Below are positions 24,554-33,842 of a stretch of 57,931 nucleotides of DNA, piece by piece. Positions within the stretch are counted from its first letter, which is position 1, and the number at the start of each line of letters is the position of its first letter. Source of the DNA: Oscillospiraceae bacterium (lineage in GTDB: Bacteria; Bacillota; Clostridia; Oscillospirales; Oscillospiraceae). Made by a program: the position numbers and the translations under genes. A model generated the notes under the pieces. The model was given only the letters and a program-made list of their open reading frames with translations, was not told where the DNA came from and searched no databases. The DNA lies in assembly GCA_015067725.1 (NCBI GenBank), contig SVLX01000014.1, positions 1-57,931 on the forward strand, in the 5' to 3' direction.

Positions 24554-24973
24554 ATGAGAAGAAAAATTCTAAGCATCATGTTGATTCTGATGCTGCTGAC
24601 CTCCATTCCTGTTTTTGGACAGGCGGCTGAGCTGACCATGATTCAGCCGCGCTATACCTACATTGGGACATTTGACAGAGACCTGACCATTAATGCCTCC
24701 ACCGGCGTTGCGGACTGCTACGCCAAAATCACCGCAAATGCCAATTACCCGGTTGAGGTCGTCTGCCGGTTTGAGGTTTACTGGGGCGGCGAGTGGACGA
24801 CCCTTCGCACCTGGACCGACACCGGAAACATGACGGCCGTCATCAGCGAAACCTACAACGCCGCCCACGGCTTTAACTACCGCATTGATGTTACCGCCTA
24901 TGTCTATGACAGCAACGGAAACCGGCTGGAAGTCACCGGCGGCATCACCGAATGTTACTATCCCAAGAACTGA
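24554..24973 (+). CDS. Small secreted protein, last gene of cassette B
   Basis: 139 residues; ATG 24554 is chosen by analogy with 5550. The signal peptide MRRKILSIMLILMLLTSIPVFGQA is followed by the same beta-rich domain as the protein at 5550-5966, with about 22 nucleotide differences in the last 260 bases. Most changes are synonymous or cluster near the N-terminus of the mature chain. It is the last gene before a strong terminator. Function unknown. Confidence 0.8.
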   Translation: MRRKILSIMLILMLLTSIPVFGQAAELTMIQPRYTYIGTFDRDLTINASTGVADCYAKITANANYPVEVVCRFEVYWGGEWTTLRTWTDTGNMTAVISETYNAAHGFNYRIDVTAYVYDSNGNRLEVTGGITECYYPKN

Positions 24974-24984
24974 ATCCATCCCAC

Positions 24985-25023
24985 CCGGAGTCTGGAGAAC
25001 TACCCCAGGCTCCGGTTTTTTTC
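24985..25023 (+). terminator. Rho-independent terminator of cassette B
   Basis: CCGGAG (24985-24990) pairs with CTCCGG (25010-25015), with an inner CTGG/CCAG, followed by a run of eight T. Confidence 0.9.
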
Positions 25024-25097
25024 TCCCTGAAACCCAAGCTTAACCCGGAAAAAACAGAAAAAATCCGGTTCTTTTCCAGAAAAAAGCGGGTTCAATC

Positions 25098-25126
25098 TTG
25101 ACAAAAAGACTCTGGCATTATAGTAT
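25098..25126 (+). promoter_or_regulatory. Promoter of the glutamate mutase operon
   Basis: TTGACA (25098-25103), a 17-bp spacer and TAGTAT (25121-25126). The start near 25133 leaves a leader of about 57 bases, too short for a cobalamin riboswitch. Confidence 0.75.
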
Positions 25127-25189
25127 ATAGGTGTGTGACCATATGCATTTTGGTCGACAAAATCAAAAAACAACATTCGAGGTGTTATC

Positions 25190-25624
25190 ATGGAGAAGCG
25201 GGAGAAAAAAGTCCTGGTTATCGGCGTCATCGGTGCTGACGTCCATGCCGTGGGCAATAAGATCCTCTATCACGCATTTACAGAGGCTGGCTTTGAAGTC
25301 GTGAACCTGGGCGTTATGGTCGCGCAGGAAGAATATATCGCCGCCGCCATTGAGTCCAATGCAGATGCCATCGTCATCTCCTCCCTGTATGGTCAGGGTG
25401 AGCTGGACTGCCGCGGTATGCGCGAGAAGTGTGATGAGGCCGGCCTGAAGGGTATCCCCCTGCTGGTTGGCGGAAATATCGTTATCGGCAAGCAGAAGTT
25501 TGAAGATGTAGAAGTTCGGTTCAAGGAAATGGGCTTTGATCGGGCCTTCCCTCCCGGAACTGCCCCCGAGACCACCATTGAGGCCCTCCGGGAACTCCTG
25601 CATATGGATGGTGAGGCAGTTTGA
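25190..25624 (+). CDS. glmS: Methylaspartate (glutamate) mutase, sigma subunit
   Basis: 144 residues. This is the B12-binding subunit: [10 protein letters not shown] carries the DxHxxG motif whose His replaces the lower cobalamin ligand, followed by [10 protein letters not shown] and [12 protein letters not shown]. With the epsilon subunit it converts L-glutamate to (2S,3S)-3-methylaspartate, the first step of mesaconate-pathway glutamate fermentation. It starts behind gaggtg and overlaps the next gene by 4 bases (TTGA). Confidence 0.95.
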   Translation: MEKREKKVLVIGVIGADVHAVGNKILYHAFTEAGFEVVNLGVMVAQEEYIAAAIESNADAIVISSLYGQGELDCRGMREKCDEAGLKGIPLLVGGNIVIGKQKFEDVEVRFKEMGFDRAFPPGTAPETTIEALRELLHMDGEAV

Positions 25625-27012
25625 AACCTGTCCTGCTCGTCGATTTCGGCAGTACTTATACCAAGCTGACCGCGGTGGATGTGGAGGGGGAGAGAATTCT
25701 GGGAACTGCCCAGTCCTTTACCACCATCTTCACCGACATCAATGACGGTCTGAAAAATGGTCTGGCCATTCTGGAGGAAAAAACCGGAAAGCTGGACTTC
25801 ACAGAGACCTATGCCTGTTCCTCTGCCGCCGGTGGTCTGAGAATGATTACCAGTGGCCTTGTGCCGGAGCTGACCGGAGAGGCAGCCAGATTGGCCAGTT
25901 TAGGCGCCGGTGCCAAGGTGATTGGGGTCTATGCCTTCCAACTCACTGAGGACGATTTGGCGGAAATTCAGCAGGCAAAGCCCGATATTTTCCTCCTGGT
26001 GGGCGGTACAGACGGCGGCAATACGGAGTGTATCCTCCATAATGCCAAAATGCTCAGCACCCTGCCCAAAGACTTCCCGATCATTATTGCCGGCAACCGC
26101 ACGGCCAGCAGACAGTGCCAGCGGCTTCTGGAGGGATGGGAGGTCTATGTCTGCCCCAATGTGATGCCCAAATTCGGCACTTTGCAGATTGAACCGGTGC
26201 AGAAGCAAATCCGGGAGATTTTCCTGGGCCGCATCGTTCAGGCCAAGGGTCTGTCCAGAGTGAGCAGTCTGCTGTCGGATATTATGATGCCCACCCCTTC
26301 CGCCGTGCTGCAGGCCATGAACCTGCTGTCTCAGGGCTGTGAGGGCGAGAGCGGCATTGGTGACCTGATTGCTGTGGACGTGGGCGGTGCAACCACTGAC
26401 GTTTACTCTATCGCTGACGGTATGCCGGAACAGATGAATACGGTCTATAAGGGCATCCCGGAGCCTTTCTCCAAGCGCACCGTAGAAGGTGATATCGGTA
26501 TGCGCTACAGCATCCAGGGTATCGTCGATGCTGCCGGACTCAGCCGGGTCAGCAAGCTCGCCGGTTTGCCCGAAGCGCGGGTGCAAACTCTGGTGGATGA
26601 GCTGAAGATCAATACCGAAAGAGTCCCCAATGGTGACGAAGAACTGGAAAAACTGGACTTTGCGCTGGCTTCCATGGCCATCGAGGAGGCAGTACGTCGC
26701 CACGCCGGCACTATGGAGGAAACCTATACCCTTATGGGTCAGACCTTTATCCAGTCCGGTAAGAATCTGACCAAGGTGAAGCAGATTGTCGTCACCGGCG
26801 GCAGCCTGATTCATACCCGAAAAACTGAAGAGATTGCGGCCCACGCCCTCTTTAGTCCCCAACAGCCCATGTCCCTGCGCCCCAAGGCGGCAGATGTCTG
26901 GGTGGACCGAACTTATATTCTCGCCGCTATGGGTCTGCTTTCTGCCCATTACCCCCAGGCGGCTCTACGAATCATGAAAAAGGAGCTTGAATTCCATGGA
27001 TATTCAGAATAA
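25621..27012 (+). CDS. glmL: GlmL/MutL, ASKHA-fold reactivase-like protein of glutamate mutase
   Basis: 463 residues starting at TTG 25621. It shows the phosphate-binding motifs of the actin/hexokinase/Hsp70 ATPase fold: [26 protein letters not shown] and [13 protein letters not shown]. In glutamate-fermenting Clostridia this gene always lies between the two mutase subunits and is thought to reactivate the enzyme. Its 3' end overlaps glmE by 17 bases. Confidence 0.95.
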   Translation: MKPVLLVDFGSTYTKLTAVDVEGERILGTAQSFTTIFTDINDGLKNGLAILEEKTGKLDFTETYACSSAAGGLRMITSGLVPELTGEAARLASLGAGAKVIGVYAFQLTEDDLAEIQQAKPDIFLLVGGTDGGNTECILHNAKMLSTLPKDFPIIIAGNRTASRQCQRLLEGWEVYVCPNVMPKFGTLQIEPVQKQIREIFLGRIVQAKGLSRVSSLLSDIMMPTPSAVLQAMNLLSQGCEGESGIGDLIAVDVGGATTDVYSIADGMPEQMNTVYKGIPEPFSKRTVEGDIGMRYSIQGIVDAAGLSRVSKLAGLPEARVQTLVDELKINTERVPNGDEELEKLDFALASMAIEEAVRRHAGTMEETYTLMGQTFIQSGKNLTKVKQIVVTGGSLIHTRKTEEIAAHALFSPQQPMSLRPKAADVWVDRTYILAAMGLLSAHYPQAALRIMKKELEFHGYSE

Positions 27013-28447
27013 GCGCATCCCCGACGGCGAATTTGCCCGCCAGCGCGAAGAAGTCCTGGCCCAGTGGCCTACGGGTAAGGACGTGAATCTGGAAGAGGCC
27101 GTTGCCTACCATAAGGCACTGCCGGAAAGCCGGATCTTTGCCAAGAAGCTCTCCAAGGCTAAGGCCGAGGGCAAGACTCTGGTTCAGCCCAGAGCAGGCG
27201 TCCCGGTTATTGAAGAACATATTAAGCTGCTGCGTTACCTGCAGGACAATGGCGAGGCCGATCTGCTGCCCTCCACCATTGACAGCTATACCCGCCAGAA
27301 CCGCCATGCTGAGGCGGAGAATGGCATTGCTGAGTCCATCCGTCTGGGCAGAGCTATGCTCAACGGCTTCCCCGCGGTTAACCACGGTGTTCATGGTTGC
27401 CGTCAGGTGGTGGACAGTGTCCGTGTTCCCGTTCAGGTTCGTCACGGCACACCCGATGCCCGACTGCTGACCGAAATCACCTACGCCGGCGGCTTCACCA
27501 GCTATGAGGGCGGCGGTATCTCCTATAACCTGCCCTATTGCAAGAATATTCCCATGGAGCGCACCATCCGGGATTGGCAGTATGTGGATCGCCTGACCGG
27601 TCTGTATGAAGAAATGGGCGTTACCATCAATCGTGAGCCTTATGGCCCGCTGACCGGTACTCTGGTTCCTCCCTGCATTTCCCATGCCGCAGCCATTATT
27701 GAGGCTCTGCTGGCCGCCGAGCAGGGGGTTAAGAGCATCACCGTCGGCTATGGTCAGTGCGGCAACCTGGTTCAGGACGTCGCTGCTATCCGCACCCTGC
27801 AGGAACTGACCGACGAGTATCTGGCCAAGTATGGCTACAGCGATGTGGAAGTCACCACCGTCCTGCATCAGTGGATGGGCGGTTTCCCCGCTGACGAGGC
27901 CAAGGCTTTCGGCGTTATTTCCTCCGGCTCTCTCATCGCCGCTCTGTCCAAGGCCACCAAGGTCATCGTCAAGACCCCCCACGAGGCCATTGGCATCCCC
28001 ACCATGGAAGCCAACGCTCAGGGTCTGCGCTGCACCAAGCAGGTCGTCACCATGATGGCCGACCAGACCTTCCAGGACAGCCGTCTGGAAGCGGAGAAGG
28101 AAATCATCCGTCAGGAGACCCGTTGCATCGTGGACAAGTGCTTCGAGCTGGGTGCCGGCGATATCGCCGTGGGTATCTGCCGTGCTGTTGAGGCCGGTGT
28201 TCTGGATATTCCCTTCGCCCCCTGCCGCTACAATGCCGGTCTGATGCTGCCCTGCCGCGACAATGACGGTGCTGTCCGTATCCTGAACGTGGGCAATCTG
28301 CCCTTCACCCAGGACCTGAAGGATTTCCATGCCGCCAAGATCGAAGAACGCGCCAAGGCAGAAAAGCGCAAGGCCTCTTTCCAGATGGTCATTGATGATG
28401 TCTATTCCATCGGTAAGGGCCGCCTGGTGGGCAGACCCAAGTATTGA
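26996..28447 (+). CDS. glmE: Methylaspartate (glutamate) mutase, epsilon subunit
   Basis: 483 residues. ATG 26996 is preceded by aaaaagg; a TTG three codons upstream is less likely. This is the TIM-barrel catalytic subunit that binds glutamate: [56 protein letters not shown] and [16 protein letters not shown] are family segments. It pairs with GlmS to form the cobalamin-dependent mutase. A 113-base gap without a clear terminator separates it from the lyase gene. Confidence 0.97.
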   Translation: MDIQNKRIPDGEFARQREEVLAQWPTGKDVNLEEAVAYHKALPESRIFAKKLSKAKAEGKTLVQPRAGVPVIEEHIKLLRYLQDNGEADLLPSTIDSYTRQNRHAEAENGIAESIRLGRAMLNGFPAVNHGVHGCRQVVDSVRVPVQVRHGTPDARLLTEITYAGGFTSYEGGGISYNLPYCKNIPMERTIRDWQYVDRLTGLYEEMGVTINREPYGPLTGTLVPPCISHAAAIIEALLAAEQGVKSITVGYGQCGNLVQDVAAIRTLQELTDEYLAKYGYSDVEVTTVLHQWMGGFPADEAKAFGVISSGSLIAALSKATKVIVKTPHEAIGIPTMEANAQGLRCTKQVVTMMADQTFQDSRLEAEKEIIRQETRCIVDKCFELGAGDIAVGICRAVEAGVLDIPFAPCRYNAGLMLPCRDNDGAVRILNVGNLPFTQDLKDFHAAKIEERAKAEKRKASFQMVIDDVYSIGKGRLVGRPKY

Positions 28448-28560
28448 TTCCGGATGCCCGGCAATCAAGTCTAACCTTTAACTGCACTGCGGGGGCACAA
28501 GTCCTCCACAGCGTAATAACCGCCAGGGTAACCTGGAGAAAAGAATGGGAGCAATTTATT

Positions 28561-29820
28561 ATGAAAATCGTAGATATCGTGTGTTCCGCAGGCCGTACCG
28601 GCTTCTACTTCGATGATCAGCGCGCCATTAAGGGCGGCGCAGGCCATGATGGTGTGTTCTATGTGGGCGACCCCAGAACTGAGGGGTTCCAGGCTGTCCG
28701 TCAGGCCGGTGAGTCCATCTCCGTGATGATCGTCCTGGAGGATGGTCAGATTGCTTTCGGTGATTGCGCCGCTGTGCAGTACTCCGGTGCTGGCGGACGT
28801 GATCCTCTGTTCCTGGCCAAGGACTTTATTCCCATCATCGACCAGTATATCAAGCCCCAGTTGGTGGGTAAGGATGCCGACAACTTCCGTGAGCTGTGCA
28901 AGATGATGGAGGCCATTGAGGTCGAGGGCAAGCGTCTGCATACCGCTATCCGCTATGGTATGTCTCAGGCTATTCTGGATGCTGTTGCCAAGGCCAGCGG
29001 CAGACTGATGTGTGAGGTCGTGGCCGATGAGTATGGCTGCACCGTCTCTGAGACCCCCGTCCCCGTCTTCACCCAGTCCGGTGATGACCGCTACAACGGC
29101 GCGGACAAGATGATCATCAAGGGTGCTCAGGTTCTGCCCCATGCACTGATCAACAACGTGGAAGACAAGCTGGGCAAGAACGGCGAGAAGCTGGCTGAGT
29201 ACATTGGCTGGCTCCGTGACCGCATCCTCCAGTTCCGCACCGACGAGAGCTACTGCCCCGTCATGCACATTGACGTCTATGGCACCATCGGCGCCATCTT
29301 CGGCAACAATAACTATGCCGCCATGGCCGACTACATCGGCAAGCTGGGCGAGATTGCCAAGCCCTTCCACCTGCGCATTGAGGGCCCCATGGACTGCGAT
29401 TGCGACCGTGAGACCCAGATTGAGGCGCTGGCTGGTCTGACCCGTGAGCTGGACGAGCGGGGCATTGACGTTGAGCTGGTTGCTGACGAGTGGTGCAACA
29501 CTCTGGAAGACATCATGCTCTTCGCCGACCGCAAGGCTGGCCACATGGTGCAGATTAAGACCCCCGACCTGGGCGGCATCAACAACACCATTGAGGCAGT
29601 CCTGTACTGCAAGGCCAAGGGCATCGGCGCTTATCAGGGCGGCACCTGCAACGAGACCGACCGGTCCGCTCAGGTTTGTGTCCACTGCGCCATGGCCACT
29701 CAGCCTGACCAGATTCTGGCTAAGCCCGGCATGGGCGTGGACGAAGGCTATATGATCGTGTTCAATGAGATGAACCGCATCATGGCTATGCGCAAAGCCA
29801 GAAAGGCTCTGGGCAAGTAA
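28561..29820 (+). CDS. mal: Methylaspartate ammonia-lyase
   Basis: 419 residues; ATG 28561 has gggag upstream and begins MKIVDIVCSAGRTGFYFDDQ as in known enzymes. It removes ammonia from 3-methylaspartate to form mesaconate. The enolase-superfamily metal ligands and catalytic Lys lie in MHIDVYGTIG, LRIEGPMDCD and VELVADEWCN, and the Lys segment is VQIKTPDLGG. With glmS, glmL and glmE it completes the first two steps; mesaconate hydratase and citramalate lyase are not in the window. Confidence 0.97.
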   Translation: MKIVDIVCSAGRTGFYFDDQRAIKGGAGHDGVFYVGDPRTEGFQAVRQAGESISVMIVLEDGQIAFGDCAAVQYSGAGGRDPLFLAKDFIPIIDQYIKPQLVGKDADNFRELCKMMEAIEVEGKRLHTAIRYGMSQAILDAVAKASGRLMCEVVADEYGCTVSETPVPVFTQSGDDRYNGADKMIIKGAQVLPHALINNVEDKLGKNGEKLAEYIGWLRDRILQFRTDESYCPVMHIDVYGTIGAIFGNNNYAAMADYIGKLGEIAKPFHLRIEGPMDCDCDRETQIEALAGLTRELDERGIDVELVADEWCNTLEDIMLFADRKAGHMVQIKTPDLGGINNTIEAVLYCKAKGIGAYQGGTCNETDRSAQVCVHCAMATQPDQILAKPGMGVDEGYMIVFNEMNRIMAMRKARKALGK

Positions 29821-29842
29821 GTTCATCCTGGGATTAAACTTC

Positions 29843-29880
29843 AGGACTGCGGCGAGATTCTTGCCGCAGTCCTTGGTTTG
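29843..29880 (+). terminator. Terminator of the glutamate fermentation operon
   Basis: AGGACTGCGGC (29843-29853) pairs with GCCGCAGTCCT (29863-29873), followed by tggtttg. Confidence 0.8.
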
Positions 29881-29889
29881 ATGGGAAAA

Positions 29890-29930
29890 CTCCCGGCTGC
29901 ATGGTGGTGCAAGCCGGGAGAATGTTTTTT
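29890..29930. terminator. Bidirectional terminator before the second HTH regulator
   Basis: CTCCCGGCT (29890-29898) pairs with AGCCGGGAG (29912-29920); a run of six T follows on the plus strand and gttttcc on the minus strand. It ends the regulator gene and backs up the terminator of mal. Confidence 0.8.
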
Positions 29931-29935
29931 GGGAT

Positions 29936-31048
29936 TCAGTCGAAAATATCGGACATCAATTGGTCAAAGAATTTCTGCAGGGCCTCCCGGTTTGCCCGGT
30001 AGTAGACCCGCTGGTTTTCCTTCTCCTGGATCAGAAAACCCTGAGAATGGAGGACAGACAGCAATCGGGACAGATTACCCCGGTCCATGCTCATGATCTC
30101 CGCCAGTTCCAGACCATAGCAGCTCCGCTTGGACAGCCGCCGCAGAACTTCCAGCCGCTTGCGCTCGCTGAGTCCGCGAAGGACGGTACTGGCCTTATCC
30201 AGAGCATCATCATTTTTGGCCACCAGGCTGTATGATGAGATACAGCATCCGATATACATATAGTTGTATGGCCGGGGATGATAGGGGTCATTGGCCATAC
30301 CATGGTAGATCATATTGGCATTCATCAGCCCGATGGCCAACCGAGTGCAGTCGCCGGCGTATTCAACTGCTCTTTGTCCCAAGGTGTCTGCCAGGAATTC
30401 GATGGGTGGCATCTGGGAATGGAGCCAGTATTCTGCCATATCCCCCAGACACAGCCCGGAGCGGCTAAAGGCATCCTCCAGCCGGAGGGACACCGGACGC
30501 ATCAGGTCAGCCAACTCCTGCAGGGTTTCCGGGAACTGATGGAGGGCGCCATAAAGTTGCAACCGGAATTCTGCGGACAGATTGGTCAGGGCGCAAATCT
30601 GAGCAAAGAGGTCACCGGGACAGTCGGGCGCAGTGGTCCACTCCAGCCCAATACCTTTGGATTGCTTCAGCCATCCACCCTGAGCGTGCATCCGCTCCCG
30701 GGATTCCAGAATATCGGCAATGGTCTGCTCAAAGCCGGGATTCTTGTATTCCAAAAAGGCACTGACCAAATATCTGGCCAGACATGAGGATTCCACGGAG
30801 GGTGTGCTTTCGTGGCTGGCGAAGAAGTATTGCAGTTTGGTATCCTCCCGATCCATGCCCTCGCAGACTTCATCCATGATTCTCTGCAACAGCAACAGCC
30901 GCTCCCGGATGTCATTTTCCCGGGGAGAATTGCGGGGTTCGTGGTTGTGATTCCACAAAGAGGAAAAGCTTAGCCCATTGACATACCGGTAGAGCAGAGT
31001 TATGGTCTCAATGAACATAAAGGGCTGACGGATAATCTCATAATGCAT
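29936..31048 (-). CDS. HTH (ArsR-like C-terminus) transcriptional regulator, paralogue
   Basis: 370 residues from ATG 31048, beginning MHYEIIRQPFMFIETITLLY. A longer in-frame start would begin upstream of the promoter at 31089-31117 and has no support. The N-terminal 280 residues form a helical domain; the C-terminal 85 hold the winged helix (SERKRLEVLRRLSKRSCYGLELAEIMSMDRGNLSRLLSVLHSQGF, ENQRVYYRANREAL). It is paralogous to the regulator at 672-1757. Position beside mal and divergent from arcC suggests it may control the glutamate operon or arcC, though no operator could be picked out. Confidence 0.8.
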   Translation of the reverse strand: MHYEIIRQPFMFIETITLLYRYVNGLSFSSLWNHNHEPRNSPRENDIRERLLLLQRIMDEVCEGMDREDTKLQYFFASHESTPSVESSCLARYLVSAFLEYKNPGFEQTIADILESRERMHAQGGWLKQSKGIGLEWTTAPDCPGDLFAQICALTNLSAEFRLQLYGALHQFPETLQELADLMRPVSLRLEDAFSRSGLCLGDMAEYWLHSQMPPIEFLADTLGQRAVEYAGDCTRLAIGLMNANMIYHGMANDPYHPRPYNYMYIGCCISSYSLVAKNDDALDKASTVLRGLSERKRLEVLRRLSKRSCYGLELAEIMSMDRGNLSRLLSVLHSQGFLIQEKENQRVYYRANREALQKFFDQLMSDIFD

Positions 31049-31088
31049 GGCGTTAGGTGTTCCCTTCTGTATTGTTCCGTATAAGTCT

Positions 31089-31117
31089 ATACTAAACTTT
31101 CTTGAGGCAAAAGTCAA
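31089..31117 (-). promoter_or_regulatory. Promoter of the second HTH regulator
   Basis: TTGACT (31112-31117), 17 bp, and TAGTAT (31089-31094) on the minus strand; start near 31082, leader of about 34 bases. Confidence 0.7.
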
Positions 31118-31272
31118 GAGCAGTCCGGAAAACTGCTTGTTTTTCTTGGAAAAAGCTGGCTTATTCAGCCGGGCCCCGGGACAAAAGAGAAGGCAAAGCG
31201 CAAAATTTGCACCCGGAGCTTCCCTAATGAACATACATTCCGGATTTTTGTGCAGACAAAGGAAAAAACAGG

Positions 31273-31301
31273 TTGACAATCGTTCTGCCACTGTATAGAA
31301 T
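31273..31301 (+). promoter_or_regulatory. Promoter of the carbamate kinase gene
   Basis: TTGACA (31273-31278), 17 bp, and TAGAAT (31296-31301). The start near 31308 leaves a leader of about 105 bases. The space between this and the divergent promoter (31118-31272) holds no other clear element. Confidence 0.75.
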
Positions 31302-31412
31302 GTAACTCAGTATAGGCGCACCGATAGGGTGCATACCGGATTAGACCTGCTTTGGGCTGACCGGAATTCATACAGAAGGAAAAGGGGAGAACCCTTTCCG
31401 GGGAGGTAACCG

Positions 31413-32354
31413 ATGAAGAAGCGTATTGTGATCGCTCTGGGCGGCAATGCTCTGGGCAACAATTTGGAAGAACAATATCTGGCGGTGCGCAATACCGCCG
31501 GCCCGATTGTGGATTTGATTGAAGCCGGTCATCAGGTGGTCATTGCCCATGGCAATGGTCCGCAGGTGGGTATGATTCAGAATGCCATGACTGCCCTGCA
31601 CAAGCAGAATCCAGAGAAATATGGCGAATGTCCTCTGGCGGTCTGTGGTGCGATGAGCCAGGGCTATATTGGCTATGACCTGCAGAATGCCCTGCGGGAA
31701 GTCTTGCTGGAGCGGGGGATTCAGAAGCCTGTGACCACCCTCATCACCCAGGTTGAGGTGGATTTGGCAGACCCGGCATTCCAGAACCCCACCAAGCCCA
31801 TTGGCTCGTTTATGACGAAGGAAGAAGCAGAAATTCTGCAGGCCAGGGGAGAGAATGTGGTGGAGGATGCCGGTCGCGGTTATCGCCGGGTAGTGGCTTC
31901 CCCCAGACCCATTGGCATTGTGGAGCTGGAATCTGTCAAGACGCTGATGGATGCCGGCCAGATTGTGATTACCTGTGGCGGCGGCGGCATTCCTGTGGCC
32001 AAGCAGGAAAACGGCAAGCTCATGGGTGTTCCTGCGGTTATTGACAAGGACTTTGCCGCTGAGTTGCTGGCGGAATTGGTGGATGCGGATATGCTGATTA
32101 TCCTCACCGCCGTGGAGAAGGTGGCCATTCGCTTCCGTCAGCCCGATGAGCAGTGGCTGTCCGAAATGACCATCGGGGAGGCGGAGAAGCACATTGCTGC
32201 CGGTGAGTTTGCACCCGGCTCCATGCTGCCTAAGGTGCAGGCGGCTGTCCGTTTCGCCGGAAGCGGCAAGGGTCGCACTGCCCTCATTACTTTGCTGGAG
32301 AAGGCCGCTGAGGGTATTTCCGGTCAGACCGGTACCCGGGTGGTCGGAGAGTAA
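31413..32354 (+). CDS. arcC: Carbamate kinase
   Basis: 313 residues. It interconverts carbamoyl phosphate plus ADP with carbamate plus ATP. Family segments are complete: RIVIALGGNALGNN, VIAHGNGPQVG, DLQNALREVLLERG, TQVEVDLADPAFQNPTKPIG, ASPRPIGIVE, VITCGGGGIPV, VIDKDFAAELLAEL and FAPGSMLPKVQAAVRF. The ribosome site ggggaggt is 7 bases from ATG. No arginine deiminase, ornithine transcarbamylase or other carbamoyl-phosphate supplier is beside it. It could drain carbamoyl phosphate for ATP and compete with the pyr operon for it. A weak C/G hairpin with attttcg lies just downstream (32373-32397). Confidence 0.96.
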   Translation: MKKRIVIALGGNALGNNLEEQYLAVRNTAGPIVDLIEAGHQVVIAHGNGPQVGMIQNAMTALHKQNPEKYGECPLAVCGAMSQGYIGYDLQNALREVLLERGIQKPVTTLITQVEVDLADPAFQNPTKPIGSFMTKEEAEILQARGENVVEDAGRGYRRVVASPRPIGIVELESVKTLMDAGQIVITCGGGGIPVAKQENGKLMGVPAVIDKDFAAELLAELVDADMLIILTAVEKVAIRFRQPDEQWLSEMTIGEAEKHIAAGEFAPGSMLPKVQAAVRFAGSGKGRTALITLLEKAAEGISGQTGTRVVGE

Positions 32355-32494
32355 AAGACAACAGTGGAGGAAACCCCCAGGAAAACCGGGGTATTTTCGC
32401 CACGTTTGGAGACAAAATCGGATATTTTGTGATTTGCGGGGGTCGGTTTGGCTGACTCCCGCAAAGTTTATGCCTGAAGCAGCAGGTTTCATGG

Positions 32495-32524
32495 TTGACG
32501 GCAGGGTGAGACGTGGGGTATAAT
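32495..32524 (+). promoter_or_regulatory. Promoter of the acyltransferase-gltS pair
   Basis: TTGACG (32495-32500), an 18-bp spacer and TATAAT (32519-32524); start near 32531. Confidence 0.7.
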
Positions 32525-32621
32525 AAGGTTGCATACGACCTTTCTTCCTTGCGGCGGAGGAAAGGAGAGAATAAGATAAGACGGGTCACTTGCGGCAACT
32601 CTGACCCCGAATGGAGAGCAT

Positions 32622-33842
32622 ATGGAGAACAAACCAGTAAAGAAAAAGCCCTGGCTGCGTTTTCGACATCGGGTGGTGCGGAATCTGGCGGCGATGATTT
32701 TGGGACCCTACTCCCGATTGGCTTATGGGATTAAGATTCAGCGGTTTAAGGAGCAGGGCGACCGGCAATACCTCATTGTGATGAACCACCAGACCGCCTT
32801 TGACCAGTTCTTTGTGGGTCTGGCGTTCAAAGGTCCGGTCTATTATATCGCCTCGGAGGATTTGTTCTCCAATGGCTGGGTATCTGCCCTGATTCGCTAT
32901 GTGGTGGCACCCATCCCCATCAAGAAGCAGACCACTGACCCGGTGGCGGTGAAAAACTGCCTGCGGGTGGCGAAGGAAGGCGGCACCATCGCCCTCGCCC
33001 CGGAGGGAAACCGTACCTTTGACGGTAAGCCGGTGTACATTAAGCCTGCTCTGGTGAAGCTGATGCGGCATTTGAAACTGCCTATGGCCATTTTCCGGAT
33101 TGAAGGTGGCTATGGTGTCCATCCCCGGTGGAGTGACGTGCGGCGCAAGGGTCGGATGGAGGCTTATGTGAAGCGGGTCATTGAGCCGGAGGAATACAAA
33201 ACCATGACCGATGAGGAGCTCTATGCCCTGATTCAGCAGGAGCTGTATGTGGACGAGGGCAAGGTGACCGGCCAGTTCCACCATAAGCGGCTGGCAGAGT
33301 ATTTGGAGCGGGCCATGTATGTCTGTCCCCACTGCGGTCTGACCACCTACGAAAGTGAAAAAGACATCATCACCTGCAAAACCTGCGGCCAGCAGATTCG
33401 CTACCTGCCCACCAAGGAATTGCAGGCGGTTTCCGGCACATTTCCCTTCCGGTTTACCACCCAGTGGTATGAATATCAGTGCAACTTCGTCCGGGCGCTG
33501 GATTTGTCCCAGTGGTTAGAAAAGCCCATGTATGAAGACCCGGCGGATCTCTATGAAGTCATTCCATACCACAAAAAGCGGCTGTTGCAGCAGGAGGTTA
33601 CCCTCCGGCTCTATGGCGACCGGCTGACCATCACCGGCACTGGGGAGGAGCTTTGTCTGCCCTTCGATGACATCAATGTCATTACTGTTCTGGGGCGCAA
33701 CAAGCTGAATATCTACTTTGGGGACAAAATCTACCAGATTAAGAGCCAAAAGCGGTTCAATGCCCTGAAGTACATGAATATGGTCTATCACCATAAAAAC
33801 ATCAGAGGGGGGAACGAAGATGGAGAATTTTTGGGACTTTAA
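32622..33842 (+). CDS. PlsC-like acyltransferase with C-terminal zinc ribbon
   Basis: 406 residues. The first 235 residues show the 1-acylglycerol-3-phosphate acyltransferase motifs: the HxxxxD box as NHQTAFDQF, the glycerol-phosphate site as ALAPEGNRTFDG, and PIPIKKQT. Members acylate lysophosphatidate in membrane phospholipid synthesis. Residues 230-275 carry a zinc ribbon (CPHC and CKTC), followed by about 130 residues of unknown fold, absent from ordinary PlsC. No transmembrane helix is evident. Its 3' end overlaps gltS by 23 bases, so the pair is translationally coupled. Confidence 0.85.
   Translation: MENKPVKKKPWLRFRHRVVRNLAAMILGPYSRLAYGIKIQRFKEQGDRQYLIVMNHQTAFDQFFVGLAFKGPVYYIASEDLFSNGWVSALIRYVVAPIPIKKQTTDPVAVKNCLRVAKEGGTIALAPEGNRTFDGKPVYIKPALVKLMRHLKLPMAIFRIEGGYGVHPRWSDVRRKGRMEAYVKRVIEPEEYKTMTDEELYALIQQELYVDEGKVTGQFHHKRLAEYLERAMYVCPHCGLTTYESEKDIITCKTCGQQIRYLPTKELQAVSGTFPFRFTTQWYEYQCNFVRALDLSQWLEKPMYEDPADLYEVIPYHKKRLLQQEVTLRLYGDRLTITGTGEELCLPFDDINVITVLGRNKLNIYFGDKIYQIKSQKRFNALKYMNMVYHHKNIRGGNEDGEFLGL

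Noticed and set aside
25133..25189. Cobalamin riboswitch before glmS
   Set aside because: The leader is only about 57 bases, and no B12-box-like sequence is present.
26972..28468. Long minus-strand frames opposite glmE and mal
   Set aside because: Both overlap enzymes of certain identity; the frames are Gly/Asn/His-rich shadows without a start signal.
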